NCBI GenBank assembly: GCA_041392665.1
Contig: JAWKLQ010000022.1
Location: 94,434-158,433 of the forward strand
Direction: 5' to 3'
DNA: 64,000 nucleotides
DNA from: Flavilitoribacter sp020436695
GTDB lineage: Bacteria; Bacteroidota; Bacteroidia; Chitinophagales; Saprospiraceae
Below are positions 1-8,737 of the stretch, piece after piece. How positions within the stretch are numbered: the first letter of the stretch is position 1; the number at the start of each line of letters is the position of its first letter. The position numbers and the translations under genes were made by a program. Below the pieces are notes generated by a model. That model saw only the letters and a program-made list of their open reading frames with translations. It had not been told where the DNA came from and ran no database searches.

Positions 1-2
1 CC

Positions 3-557
3 TATTATCGTTCAAATGGAAAACTCACGTTTGGAAAATATCGGGCTTATAAGGCGCCCTTGTGTAACTATCAAAGAGACTTTTTTAGAGGTATCCCTCT
101 TGAGATCGACCTTCCATATGCTGCGGATACTAGTTATTTATACAGGGAAAGAGTGAATCGAAGCCTGGAGATTCCGATCTATATTGGAAAACGAAAACTA
201 CCATATACAGCTGGCTGTGATTTTACCATTCGAGACGGTGATCCATTTTCTCCGATGGATTTACGGCGTTTCCGTAAACTGCAACTATTCGATTTTGGGA
301 TATACTTTCTTAGTAATTTTCTGGATGATCCTTATGATTTGAGTATATACCTGGAGAAACAGCGGATAAAAGTTCCCGAAACCAAACGTGATCAAATGTT
401 TATACGTATTTACGCTGACAAAGAGATTCCGGCATCTATGATTGAAATACTGACAAGTGAATTAAGAAAACACGACTTCTCCGAAATTTACCGGGTGTAT
501 CAGCCGGAAAAGCAGTTGTATGATTATTTTCAGACTTTTGATCGAATGATGAGATAG
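3..557 (+). CDS. hypothetical protein, 3' part of a gene cut by the window edge
   Basis: The reading frame is open from the first bases of the window through the TTG at position 60, so the gene starts upstream and only about 184 C-terminal residues are visible. The segment is rich in charged and aromatic residues, with no transmembrane segment or cysteine motif. I do not recognise a family. The last 60 residues alternate predicted strands and helices (for example ADKEIPASMIEILTSELRKH), which suggests a small alpha/beta fold. Base composition is somewhat more AT-rich than the core genes that follow. It stands alone: the next gene is over 500 bases away and on the other strand. Confidence 0.55.
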   Translation, partial: YYRSNGKLTFGKYRAYKAPLCNYQRDFFRGIPLEIDLPYAADTSYLYRERVNRSLEIPIYIGKRKLPYTAGCDFTIRDGDPFSPMDLRRFRKLQLFDFGIYFLSNFLDDPYDLSIYLEKQRIKVPETKRDQMFIRIYADKEIPASMIEILTSELRKHDFSEIYRVYQPEKQLYDYFQTFDRMMR

Positions 558-1092
558 GCCTTCTTAGCAATTGTCGTAATAGTTTATAGGATTTTTTTGT
601 TTGTAAATTTGAATTTATAATTAAATTGTTCTATTTTTGACTGGATTTTCTGCACTAACATAGGTTACGACCTGCGGCTACTGTATTTCCTTCCTGTCGT
701 GGTCACTAATAATCAGCACAAACCACACGATCATATTTCGTCGACGATGACATTTGGGCACCTGTCTTTTACGGATGTCGGATTGTTTGCTGTTCGTTCA
801 GCCCATTGCTGGACCACAGTAAACGAACAACATCCGGAGGGCTGGACTTTACCCCTAAAAGCGTGGTAAGGTGGCGGGCGGGCTATATTTATAATCCCAC
901 CCACATTATGGTGTCACCCCACCGTCGGAGCCGACCGGCCGGATCGGTGAAGCCAATCCTATGTCACCTAAAGAATCCATTTTTTAAACTTCACTGTACT
1001 GCAAAATCCGGGCTTCCCATACTCCGCCGTAGCAGCTACGCAAAGGCGATATCGCCAGCCGTAGAAGTTTGAAGACAGTTTCCAGGAAAAAA
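558..1092. other. 535-bp non-coding stretch with a large imperfect hairpin
   Basis: No convincing gene lies here. An 88-codon open frame at 806-1072 has no recognisable protein character and runs through the hairpin. The stretch holds an imperfect inverted repeat: CGGATGT at 772-778 pairs with ACATCCG at 830-836, TGTTCGTT at 791-798 pairs with AACGAACA at 822-829, and CAGC/GCTG close the inner loop. The region beyond (840-1075) is GC-rich with short palindromes such as CCGACCGGCCGGATCGG and looks like decayed intergenic DNA. Confidence 0.4.
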
Positions 1093-2766
1093 TCACTTCA
1101 AAACCGGATGCTCATCATCAAAACCGGTAGCGTTCTGAAAAGCCTGAGCCACACCGATCAGGGTGCCCTCATCGAATAGTTTACCAGTAAAGCTGATGCT
1201 GGTTGGCCGTCCGTTTTCCTGGAAGCCGTTGGGGACTACAATACATGGATGCCCAGTAAAATTGGTAATGCGTAAACTCCGGCTGGCCCAGGAAGGATGT
1301 ACATACAGATCGACCTCATCAAATACTTTAGCCATATCTACTATAAGCTGCGACCGAAGACGATTGGCCTGAATGTATTCAACGGCCGGGATAAAACGGG
1401 CTTGTCGAAACGCATTAGGCCAGGCGTTTTGGGTTTGCCTTACCATCAGGTCATCTCTACCGCTTCGGGTAAGCTCATCGAAGGCGGCAGCAGCTTCCAC
1501 ACTCAGTATGAAGCGTATATCGGGCATTTCCGGTAATTCGATAGGTACCAGTTCATAACCCAATGAGCGAAGACTCTCCAGGGCAGTGGAGTCCTGAGCT
1601 TTGAATGGATATTGCCGGGCAAAAGCACTACTGTCATACCCAAGCCGCAGACGGCGGTTGCTCACGTATTCTGACTGATAATTAAATGGATAATCGCTGA
1701 CGGATAAGTCTTTCCCATCCGGGCCCAGGATAGCCGCAAAAACTGCTGCACAATCTTCGGCACTGCGACAAATGGGACCGATCTTGTCCATTGACCAGCT
1801 CAGGGCCATGGCACCGTAACGGCTCACGCGACCGAAAGTAGGTCGAAGTCCGGTGACCCCGCAGGTAGTGGAAGGAGATACAATGGAACCCATGGTTTCG
1901 GTGCCGATGGCAAAAGGCAACAGTCCGGCAGATACAGAGGAGGCCGAACCGGCGGATGAGCCACTGGAACCAGTGGAGGGATCCCAGGGATTTCTGGTTT
2001 TTTCGCCATACCAAACATCGCCCCGGGCCAGCGCACCTAACGTCAGCTTTGCCGTAAGTACTGCACCGGCCTCTTCCAGTTTGCGGATCACAGTGGCATC
2101 ATAGTCAAAAGACTGCTCTTTATAAGGCATGGCTCCCCAGGTCGTTTTATAGTTACGGGCGGCCAGCAGGTCTTTTGCCCCATAGGGAATACCGTGCAGG
2201 ATGCCGCGGTATTTTCCGGCGGCTATTTCCCGGTCGGCCCTGGCAGCCTGTTCCATGGCCAGGTCTTCAGTATAACTGATCACACAATGAAGTATAGGAT
2301 CGTATTTTTTGAGTCGCTCCAAAAAGAAGCGGGTCAGCTCCACAGAGGTGATCTTTTTTGTACGGATCAGGGCGGCCAGTTGGTGCACCGAATAATAAGC
2401 GAGTGCTTCCCGATCTACCGGCAACTCAACAGCTCCCTGATCACTGAAGCTAAGCGGCGCCTGCTCGGTATGGTTTTCATAATCGGGAGGGATGGGTTGG
2501 AAATACAGCGCAGGGCTTAGGCTATTGGTGATCTCATTCGTTCTCAGGCTCGAGTAGTCATTCCGAAATCCTTCCAGCGACGGGAGCAATGAATCAATTT
2601 CTGCATCGGTAAATTCCAGCCCCATGATCTTAGCCTGGGCTTGTGCATCGTCGGAAGTAATTGCTTCCTGAAAGAGCTGAACCGCGGAGGCGCCGGCCAG
2701 AAAAGCAAGTGCGATAATAAGGAATGGTTGTTTTTGCCACCTGGGCAAAAAAGGAATCCGTTTCAT
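1093..2766 (-). CDS. amidase signature family protein, secreted or membrane-anchored
   Basis: This 557-residue protein carries an amidase-signature domain, whose members hydrolyse amide bonds with a Ser-cisSer-Lys triad. Visible motifs are GIPYGAKDLL (catalytic Lys, about residue 197), the Gly/Ser-rich stretch STGSSGSSAGSA (about residues 265-276, containing the cis-Ser) and GTETMGSIVSPS (nucleophilic Ser in GSI). The usual GTDTGGSIR form is altered to GTETMGSIV. Residues 15-32 form a hydrophobic N-terminal segment, so export or membrane anchoring is likely; residues 35-120 are a poorly conserved linker. The substrate cannot be told from sequence: peptide amides, fatty amides and aryl amides are all possible. 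It is a monocistronic gene with a near-consensus minus-strand -7 element (TATCTTGG) just upstream. Confidence 0.88.
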   Translation of the reverse strand: MKRIPFLPRWQKQPFLIIALAFLAGASAVQLFQEAITSDDAQAQAKIMGLEFTDAEIDSLLPSLEGFRNDYSSLRTNEITNSLSPALYFQPIPPDYENHTEQAPLSFSDQGAVELPVDREALAYYSVHQLAALIRTKKITSVELTRFFLERLKKYDPILHCVISYTEDLAMEQAARADREIAAGKYRGILHGIPYGAKDLLAARNYKTTWGAMPYKEQSFDYDATVIRKLEEAGAVLTAKLTLGALARGDVWYGEKTRNPWDPSTGSSGSSAGSASSVSAGLLPFAIGTETMGSIVSPSTTCGVTGLRPTFGRVSRYGAMALSWSMDKIGPICRSAEDCAAVFAAILGPDGKDLSVSDYPFNYQSEYVSNRRLRLGYDSSAFARQYPFKAQDSTALESLRSLGYELVPIELPEMPDIRFILSVEAAAAFDELTRSGRDDLMVRQTQNAWPNAFRQARFIPAVEYIQANRLRSQLIVDMAKVFDEVDLYVHPSWASRSLRITNFTGHPCIVVPNGFQENGRPTSISFTGKLFDEGTLIGVAQAFQNATGFDDEHPVLK

Positions 2767-2958
2767 AATCAGTGAGTGTTTTTATCAGGACATGTTCTCA
2801 GTTCCAAGATACAATTGATTTCCGTTACGGGATCTACTAATTGACGCAATCTCTTCGATTCAGGTGGGCTTTTAATCCCGGCCACCCTGGGAATTGTCGA
2901 TAAAAACCGGCAGGTCTATGGGATTATTCGTAATATTGATGGCTGTACAAAACAAGTA

Positions 2959-3702
2959 ATGGTGAAGAAGCAGTTATTCGATTTTGCAAAGAAACAGGTT
3001 AAAAAGACAATTATGAGTGATTTTAATAGTGAACGCAGCAAGCATGCCGACTCTGTGGTCCGCAACCACATGGTCTGGTCGATGGGTATGAGTGTATTGG
3101 TGCCCATTCCCATTGCGGATATTTTTGCCGTCAGTGCCGTTCAACTGGATATGATCCGTCAGCTCTGTAAAGTATACGATAAGGACTTCTCAGAAACCCA
3201 GGGTAAAGCCATTGTTACGGCTTTATCCAGTTCTACACTGGCCCGGGCTGGTGCGCGCAGTCTGGTTAAACTGATCCCCGGCATCGGTACCATTGTTGGT
3301 GGCGTTGCTGTTTCCATTTTTAACGGAGCCAGCACTTACGCCATTGGTGAGGTGTTCAAAAAACATTTTGAATCGGGAGGTACTATCCTGGATTTTGACA
3401 CCGAGCGTCTGAAGAAACTATACAAGGAAAAATTCGAGAAAGGCAAAAAAATGGCCGAGCAGGTCAAGAAAGAGGAAGATTCCAAAAAGGAAAAAGAGCC
3501 GACTGTAAAGAAAGTCAAGGTGGAGGTAAATGAAGAAGTGACTGTGGAAGCAACTGCTGCTAAAACGGAACCTGTAGTGGCCACCAGTGCCAAAGATGAG
3601 ATCCTTGGTAAGCTGAAAGAACTGGCTGACCTGAAAAAACAGGGGGTCATTTCCGAAGAAGAATTTCAGGAAATGAAAAAGAAACTGATCGATAGTTTTT
3701 AA
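2959..3702 (+). CDS. DUF697/YcjF-like membrane protein with C-terminal SHOCT domain
   Basis: The 247-residue protein has a DUF697-like region (residues about 25-140) with two amphipathic or hydrophobic segments, around MVWSMGMSVLVPIPIADIFA and LVKLIPGIGTIVGGVAVSI. These match the double-glycine hairpins of YcjF-type proteins. A highly charged Lys/Glu-rich linker (about 150-205) follows. The last 35 residues (DEILGKLKELADLKKQGVIS followed by EEEFQEMKKKLI) are a typical SHOCT domain, a short helical oligomerisation module. The function of DUF697 proteins is not settled; association with stress or GTPase systems is known for some relatives. The ATG at 2959 gives a sensible N-terminus. The gene ends before a strong bidirectional terminator. 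Confidence 0.75.
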   Translation: MVKKQLFDFAKKQVKKTIMSDFNSERSKHADSVVRNHMVWSMGMSVLVPIPIADIFAVSAVQLDMIRQLCKVYDKDFSETQGKAIVTALSSSTLARAGARSLVKLIPGIGTIVGGVAVSIFNGASTYAIGEVFKKHFESGGTILDFDTERLKKLYKEKFEKGKKMAEQVKKEEDSKKEKEPTVKKVKVEVNEEVTVEATAAKTEPVVATSAKDEILGKLKELADLKKQGVISEEEFQEMKKKLIDSF

Positions 3703-3718
3703 ATAGCAGAAAAAAACA

Positions 3719-3759
3719 GTGGCCAGGTACTTCACGAAGTGCCTGGCCACTATTTTTTT
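3719..3759. terminator. bidirectional intrinsic terminator between convergent genes
   Basis: GTGGCCAGGTACTTC at 3719-3733 pairs with GAAGTGCCTGGCCAC at 3736-3750, a near-perfect 15-bp stem with a 2-nt loop. It is followed by TATTTTTTT on the plus strand and preceded by AAAAAA on the plus side, which is a U-tract for the minus strand. It serves the DUF697 gene and the convergent GWxTD gene that ends at 3768. Confidence 0.92.
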
Positions 3760-3767
3760 CTAAACTA

Positions 3768-5216
3768 TCAATTCTCTCCGAATATCCGCCGACTGCTCCG
3801 GTGAAAATTATCGATGACCTCCGTTCCTTCCAGAAAATCCTTTCCATTCCATTCATTGGGAGCGTTTTTATAGAGTATTCTCTGCCAATCTGGCCGCTGC
3901 AATTCCCCTCTGGCGGTAGAATGCAGGAGTCGGTAATCGCCGGGTGCCAGCGAAGGATTGTAAAAAACAAAACGCACATTATTCTGCCGGGTAGCCGGAA
4001 GCTCATCGTAGGTCCAGATCTCATAAGGAGGAGCAGAGGGTTCATTCTCCCAACCTTCGATCTCTGTGGGACGTCCGTATTTCAGATAAATATAGCCTCG
4101 ATCCGTTTCGAAGCCGTAACGGAAGCCGGAATTGAACTGCCGGTCCACCGCACGGGCAATCTGCATATAATTGCGGTAACTCTCCTCCGGATCTTCGGGC
4201 CCTTGCCCGGACCAATAGTTGTACAGGTAGGCCTGCATCGACTTCCGGTCTTTATTTTTCAGTATCCAGTTGATGGTCTCCATATCGCCCTGCGGCAACA
4301 CGGGATTCAAAGCCCTGAGACAGTAGTGCAGGCTGTCGTCGCTTAACTTGCCTACGAATAAAAGGCCCGGATCAAAAGCAGCCAGCCAGCTCTGATCTTT
4401 CCAAAGCCCGGGGTTACTGCGTTGGAAGAAGGCTGTTTTCCGACTGAGGAGTTGCTTATTGGGGTCTCGGATCTCAATGGCCAGCTGGTACAGGCCGGAA
4501 GTTAGTTGGCTGATGTCCATTTGTCCATACAAAGGGATGATCTCGGCCGGAGACTGTCTTGTATGTCTTTGCAATACCACTTCACTATGTCCGTTTCTGA
4601 TGGCTTCAATGGAATAGCTTAGCACAAAGTCCTGCCCGATATACTGATCGGTATGATAAAGTTCATGATAAAAGTACAACCGCTGTGCATCCGGTCCGTA
4701 ATACCGGTAAGGCAAGGGCTCCATAAACATTCCATTGCGGATCAGGAGGCCATGCTGGTCGGTTTCATACAAACTGGCCAGCAATTGGATATCGGATTGA
4801 GCTAACTGATCGGTAACGAAGGGTAACTCAACCGTTGCCCGGTATAGTTTGGCATTTTCCGGATCGGCTTCATCTTGTAGTTTAAGTCGAAGATCGTAGG
4901 TTCCGGGAGGTAGAGCATATCTTTGCAGAGCAATAAAATCCACCGGCTGCGTATCAGGAGGACTGGAAAGGGTGAAGTGATCGGCATGTATTTCCTGATC
5001 ATCCCGTAGGAAATGGATTTCGATCTCCGCTCTGGCCTGTAGGTTGCTGTCCGGTAAAGAAATGAAGGTGATCCCTGCGCTGGAAATGCGCAAATACAAT
5101 TCCAGATAAGCTTGTTCCGGACTTTGGAAAGCTGCATAAGTGACGGCTGCTTCAATGGCAAGAAGGCCCTGAGCGAAGCAGGAGATGAGGCAAACGAGAA
5201 AGAGTCGGGTGATCAT
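3768..5216 (-). CDS. GWxTD domain-containing secreted protein
   Basis: The 482-residue protein has a cleavable signal peptide (MITRLFLVCLISCFAQGLLA), then beta-rich domains. Its C-terminal region (about residues 330-460) matches the GWxTD domain seen in Bacteroidota secreted proteins: YNYWSGQGPEDPEESYRNYM, then RQFNSGFRYGFETDRGYIYL and KYGRPTEIEGWENEPSAPPY. The family has no proven biochemical role and is usually annotated only by the domain. Here the name-giving Trp motif is YWSGQ rather than GW-TD. It is transcribed alone and shares a bidirectional terminator with the convergent DUF697 gene. Confidence 0.82.
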   Translation of the reverse strand: MITRLFLVCLISCFAQGLLAIEAAVTYAAFQSPEQAYLELYLRISSAGITFISLPDSNLQARAEIEIHFLRDDQEIHADHFTLSSPPDTQPVDFIALQRYALPPGTYDLRLKLQDEADPENAKLYRATVELPFVTDQLAQSDIQLLASLYETDQHGLLIRNGMFMEPLPYRYYGPDAQRLYFYHELYHTDQYIGQDFVLSYSIEAIRNGHSEVVLQRHTRQSPAEIIPLYGQMDISQLTSGLYQLAIEIRDPNKQLLSRKTAFFQRSNPGLWKDQSWLAAFDPGLLFVGKLSDDSLHYCLRALNPVLPQGDMETINWILKNKDRKSMQAYLYNYWSGQGPEDPEESYRNYMQIARAVDRQFNSGFRYGFETDRGYIYLKYGRPTEIEGWENEPSAPPYEIWTYDELPATRQNNVRFVFYNPSLAPGDYRLLHSTARGELQRPDWQRILYKNAPNEWNGKDFLEGTEVIDNFHRSSRRIFGEN

Positions 5217-5295
5217 GGTCGGGGCAATTTATCATTGGAAAATAATTTCGGCAATTGCTAAAATTAAAACGAGCCCCGACAAAGAATGGCTGCTT

Positions 5296-5682
5296 TTACT
5301 CCTCCTGAACGGTTCGGGCAAATTGCAGTTTGAAATCCCGGTTATGGATCTTGGCTGTCAGCAAAAGCATGGTATCGTTCAGGGTCTGGATGGTATAATC
5401 CACTTCCATGGGGCCACCCCGTTGCTCAAGTTGGTCACCATTGATCTCATAGGAGCCGTCTACTGTGGCACCGGTGAGATTGGAACGCATTTTTCCCTCT
5501 TCGAAAAATTCAAAATACAATTCATCCAGACTCTCCGTCGGATGACCATCGCGTAATCCTTCCTGTAGGTCCCAGCGACCAAGAATTAGGTCGGTATCGT
5601 GTACCTCATCATTGTTGCAGGCAACGAAGCAGCTAAGTCCGAAAGTGAGAATGACGAATTGAAAGAAGCGTGTTGCTTTCAT
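5296..5682 (-). CDS. small lipoprotein, lipocalin-like fold
   Basis: The protein has 128 residues with a lipoprotein signal peptide and lipobox (SCFVACNN, Cys at about residue 22). The mature part (LILGRWDLQEG at the start, then LYFEFFEEGKMRSNLTG, GSYEINGDQL and an alternating strand pattern) resembles the lipocalin-like lipoproteins common in Bacteroidota, which begin with a conserved G-W strand. Ligand and role are unknown. It lies upstream of the GWxTD gene on the same strand with a gap of about 80 bp, so co-transcription is possible. Confidence 0.72.
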   Translation of the reverse strand: MKATRFFQFVILTFGLSCFVACNNDEVHDTDLILGRWDLQEGLRDGHPTESLDELYFEFFEEGKMRSNLTGATVDGSYEINGDQLEQRGGPMEVDYTIQTLNDTMLLLTAKIHNRDFKLQFARTVQEE

Positions 5683-5824
5683 AATAGTGATCTTCTAAAG
5701 TATGGAGTCTTCCGTTTTCCGCAAATATAAGGAACGTTACCAGTTTCTTAGTGTCTGCGGCACCATAACACCTCAGTCAAACGCAGAAAGATATACTGGT
5801 GTTCACAAGTGCCCGGGCGGAAAA

Positions 5825-6607
5825 TTACTTCCCTGAAAAATTAGGAGATCGTTTTTCAATGAAAGCCGTCGCACCTTCCTTAAAATCCTCGGTGTTGGTG
5901 GTAGCCCCAAATGCCAATACTTCAGCATTAAAACCATCTGTGTTATAATGGAAGTAGGCATTAACCGTTTCGATGATCTTGGCAATAGCCACCGGTCCTT
6001 TTGCCGCAATTTTTTCGATGATGGAGGTGGCTTTGGCAATGAGTTCTTCCGCCGGAGCGATGTGATTGACCAGGCCCAACTGGAGGGCATCCTGTGCTCC
6101 CAGCATATCGCCGGTAAGCAGCAGTTCCATGGCTTTACCTTTCCCGATATACTGGATCAGTCGCTGCGTACCGCCGTAACCTGGGATGATCCCCAGATTT
6201 ACTTCGGGCTGGCCGAAGCGTGCGTTCTCCGTTGCAATGCGCAGGTGGCAGGCCATGGCCAATTCACAACCGCCTCCAAGAGCAAAGCCGTTGACGGCCG
6301 CAATAACGGGTTTCGGGAATTGCTCGATGAGCAGGAATATATCCTGACCTTTCTGGGACAGCTGACGCCCTTTTTCGGCATTCATACCCAGAAATTCTTT
6401 GATATCGGCTCCGGCAACGAAGGCCTTCGGTCCGGCTCCGGTGATGATCACGCCTTTGAGGTCGTTCTTTTTCGGAGCATCCTCGGCGAAGAACTGCCGG
6501 ATCTCCGTCATGGTCTGCCCGTTCAGGGCATTCATCGCTTTTTCCCGGTTGATGGTGAGGATGTATATTCCGTTCTGTTCCTGTATTTGGATGTTTTGGT
6601 AGGACAT
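5825..6607 (-). CDS. enoyl-CoA hydratase/isomerase family protein
   Basis: The crotonase-fold enzyme of 260 residues hydrates trans-2-enoyl-CoA to 3-hydroxyacyl-CoA. The oxyanion-hole motif AGADIKEF (about 65-72) and GGGCELAMACHLRIA (about 107-121) are present. Both catalytic glutamates of active hydratases are there: CEL and PEVNLGIIPGYGGTQR (about 130-147). The frame is open 25 codons further upstream, but the ATG at 6607 (MSYQNIQ) fits family length, so I chose it. Likely roles are fatty-acid or short-chain acyl-CoA degradation. It follows the Phe/Tyr operon by about 200 bp on the same strand and is probably separately transcribed. Confidence 0.9.
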   Translation of the reverse strand: MSYQNIQIQEQNGIYILTINREKAMNALNGQTMTEIRQFFAEDAPKKNDLKGVIITGAGPKAFVAGADIKEFLGMNAEKGRQLSQKGQDIFLLIEQFPKPVIAAVNGFALGGGCELAMACHLRIATENARFGQPEVNLGIIPGYGGTQRLIQYIGKGKAMELLLTGDMLGAQDALQLGLVNHIAPAEELIAKATSIIEKIAAKGPVAIAKIIETVNAYFHYNTDGFNAEVLAFGATTNTEDFKEGATAFIEKRSPNFSGK

Positions 6608-6808
6608 AAATGTTTTATAGGAATAAGTGATGACGAAGGAAGTTTTTATAAGCTGGTCCCCGGTGATCGGCGGAAAATTCAAAAGAAGTAAATTATTTTA
6701 CTTATTCCCTTAAACCGAATACCCAGGACCAGCCTGAAAAAATTCATCCGTAAATTTTCTCTGCAAACATAAGAAGCCAAATCCAAACAGCTTCTTCTAA
6801 AGAGAAAA

Positions 6809-7891
6809 TTAAGCTTTTGCTTCCTGTGAAGTCATGATCGCCTCCTGACGGTTGATCGACTCCTGGTGGATCTCCCGCAGAATGGTGGTAACGAAATCTT
6901 TGCTCAAACCTTTAGCCTGACCTTTGGCACTCATGGTTTCCAGGATCTCATTCCAGCGACTGGACTGCAGGATGGCAATATTATTGCGCTTTTTATACTG
7001 ACCGATGCTGTCCGCCAGTTCCATCCGTTGGGCCAGCAGGTTGAAAAGTTCATTGTCGATGTGATCGATCTCCTTGCGCAGGTGGTCCAGCGTTTCGAGG
7101 AATTCGATGTTATCGGTGGTCGGCTCACGGAATACCAGCTGGTCTACCAGCTCTTTGAACTGTGCCGGGGTGATCTGTTGTTTGGCATCACTCCAGGCCT
7201 CGTCCGGCGTGGGGTGTACCTCGGTCATGATACCGTCGTAGTTCAGGTCCATGGCCTGCTGGGCTACTTCAAAGAGGGTATCGCGACGGCCACAGATGTG
7301 ACTGTTATCACAGATCATGGCCAGGTCCGGGAACTGGCGTTTCAGTTCAATGGCGATTTGCCATCTTGGTACGTTGCGGTAGGGGGTTTCTCCGTGGTAG
7401 GAAAAACCACGATGGATCACGCCGATCCGGGAAACACCGGCTTTGTAAATACGCTCGATAGCACCGATCCATAATCCCAGATCGGGATTGATCGGGTTTT
7501 TGATCAGTACCGGAATGTCTACACCCTGGATGGCATCGGCTACTTCCTGTACGGAGAAGGGATTTACCGTGGTGCGTGCACCCAGCCAGAGTACATCGAT
7601 ATTGTGTTTGAAAGCTTCGTAAACGTGTTCGGCTTTGGCTACTTCCGTCGTTACTTTCAGGCCGGTCTCTTCTTTCACTCTTTTGAGCCACTTCAAACCC
7701 GGAGCGCCAACTCCTTCAAAGGACCCCGGCCGAGTGCGGGGCTTCCAGATACCGGAGCGGAACAGATCGATATTTTGTTTGGCTAATTCACGGGCCGTCT
7801 GAAGGACCTGTTCTTCCGTTTCGGCGCTGCAAGGACCGGCAATGATGATCGGCCGCTTGTGTGGGTTTTCCAAAATTGATTGCAGTTTCAT
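6809..7891 (-). CDS. bifunctional 3-deoxy-7-phosphoheptulonate synthase / chorismate mutase
   Basis: This two-domain enzyme of 360 residues covers the first step of the shikimate pathway (PEP plus erythrose-4-phosphate to DAHP) and the branch step chorismate to prephenate. Residues 1-260 are the KDO8P/DAHP-synthase barrel (IIIAGPCSAETEEQVL, then FRSGIWKPRTRPGSFEG). Residues about 265-345 are an AroQ-type all-helical chorismate mutase (LRKEIDHIDNELFNLLAQRM). The domain order (synthase first) is the one usual in Bacteroidota. Its start overlaps the stop of tyrA by 4 bp (ATGA), so it is the last gene of the Phe/Tyr operon and is presumably under the tandem attenuators near 11.0-11.25 kb. Confidence 0.94.
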   Translation of the reverse strand: MKLQSILENPHKRPIIIAGPCSAETEEQVLQTARELAKQNIDLFRSGIWKPRTRPGSFEGVGAPGLKWLKRVKEETGLKVTTEVAKAEHVYEAFKHNIDVLWLGARTTVNPFSVQEVADAIQGVDIPVLIKNPINPDLGLWIGAIERIYKAGVSRIGVIHRGFSYHGETPYRNVPRWQIAIELKRQFPDLAMICDNSHICGRRDTLFEVAQQAMDLNYDGIMTEVHPTPDEAWSDAKQQITPAQFKELVDQLVFREPTTDNIEFLETLDHLRKEIDHIDNELFNLLAQRMELADSIGQYKKRNNIAILQSSRWNEILETMSAKGQAKGLSKDFVTTILREIHQESINRQEAIMTSQEAKA

Positions 7892-8727
7892 TTTATTATT
7901 TTTTTGATTTGATTAGCTTCTTTCATTAACTCGTAAAATTGCTCGAAGTCCTTTTTGATCAACAGACTGCGGAAGCGGGCCAGTTGATTAATGTGTTCGT
8001 CCAATACATCCAGTACGTTATCCCGGTTTTGCCGGAAGATCGGTGCCCACATGTCCGGAGAACTCTTGGCCAGACGTACTGTGGAACTGAAACCACCGCT
8101 GGCGAGTTCGAATATCCGGTCTTCATCCTTTTCTTTGGCCAGCACGGTTAGTGCCAGGGCAAAAGAGCTGATGTGCGAAATGTGGGATACATAGGCCGTG
8201 TGTATATCGTGCGACTTACTATCCAGGGTAACGATCCGCATCGGAATGCTCCGGTACAGGTTCTCTATTTTTTCCAGTGCGTCTGTGTCGCACATTTCCG
8301 TATCTACCAAGACGGTACATTTATCGTCAAACAGATTGGGAATAGCTGCTTCAGGTCCACTGTATTCAGTACCGGCCATCGGGTGGGTGGCTACAAAACG
8401 TCCGCGCTTCGGATGCCGGGCTACCAGTTTCAACAGTTGCTCTTTGGTAGAACCTACATCCATAATGATCTGTTGATCTACTCTGTCCAGCAACCAGGGA
8501 AGCAACTCCTTCATGGCATCTACCGGAGTAGAAAGCATTACAATATCGGATGCTTCAAGCGCGGCCTCAAGTCTCATACTTTCATCGATCAGCCGGCGGC
8601 GAATGGCCTTTTCCAGATTTTCCTGACTTGTATCCACACCGATGATCCGGTGGGCAAAGCCGTTCTCCTTCAGGGTAATGGCGAGTGAACCGCCGATCAG
8701 TCCAATTCCGACAATACTAATGGTCAT
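7888..8727 (-). CDS. tyrA: prephenate dehydrogenase
   Basis: TyrA oxidatively decarboxylates prephenate to 4-hydroxyphenylpyruvate using NAD(P). The 279-residue protein begins with the Rossmann motif IVGIGLIGGSLAI, has the conserved HPMAGTEYSGPEAA segment (about residues 112-125) and the helical dimerisation region with HISHISSFALALTV. It has no C-terminal ACT domain, so direct Tyr feedback through ACT is not expected. It sits in the operon between the aminotransferase (10-bp gap) and the DAHP synthase/chorismate mutase (4-bp overlap). Confidence 0.94.
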   Translation of the reverse strand: MTISIVGIGLIGGSLAITLKENGFAHRIIGVDTSQENLEKAIRRRLIDESMRLEAALEASDIVMLSTPVDAMKELLPWLLDRVDQQIIMDVGSTKEQLLKLVARHPKRGRFVATHPMAGTEYSGPEAAIPNLFDDKCTVLVDTEMCDTDALEKIENLYRSIPMRIVTLDSKSHDIHTAYVSHISHISSFALALTVLAKEKDEDRIFELASGGFSSTVRLAKSSPDMWAPIFRQNRDNVLDVLDEHINQLARFRSLLIKKDFEQFYELMKEANQIKKIIK

Positions 8728-8737
8728 AGTCGTAAAC

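Noticed and set aside
806..1072. 88-codon open frame on the plus strand
   Set aside because: No protein-like composition or motif, runs through a palindrome, and has no start signal.
5948..6691. Long antisense open frame opposite the enoyl-CoA hydratase
   Set aside because: Shadow frame; the crotonase motifs on the minus strand are decisive.
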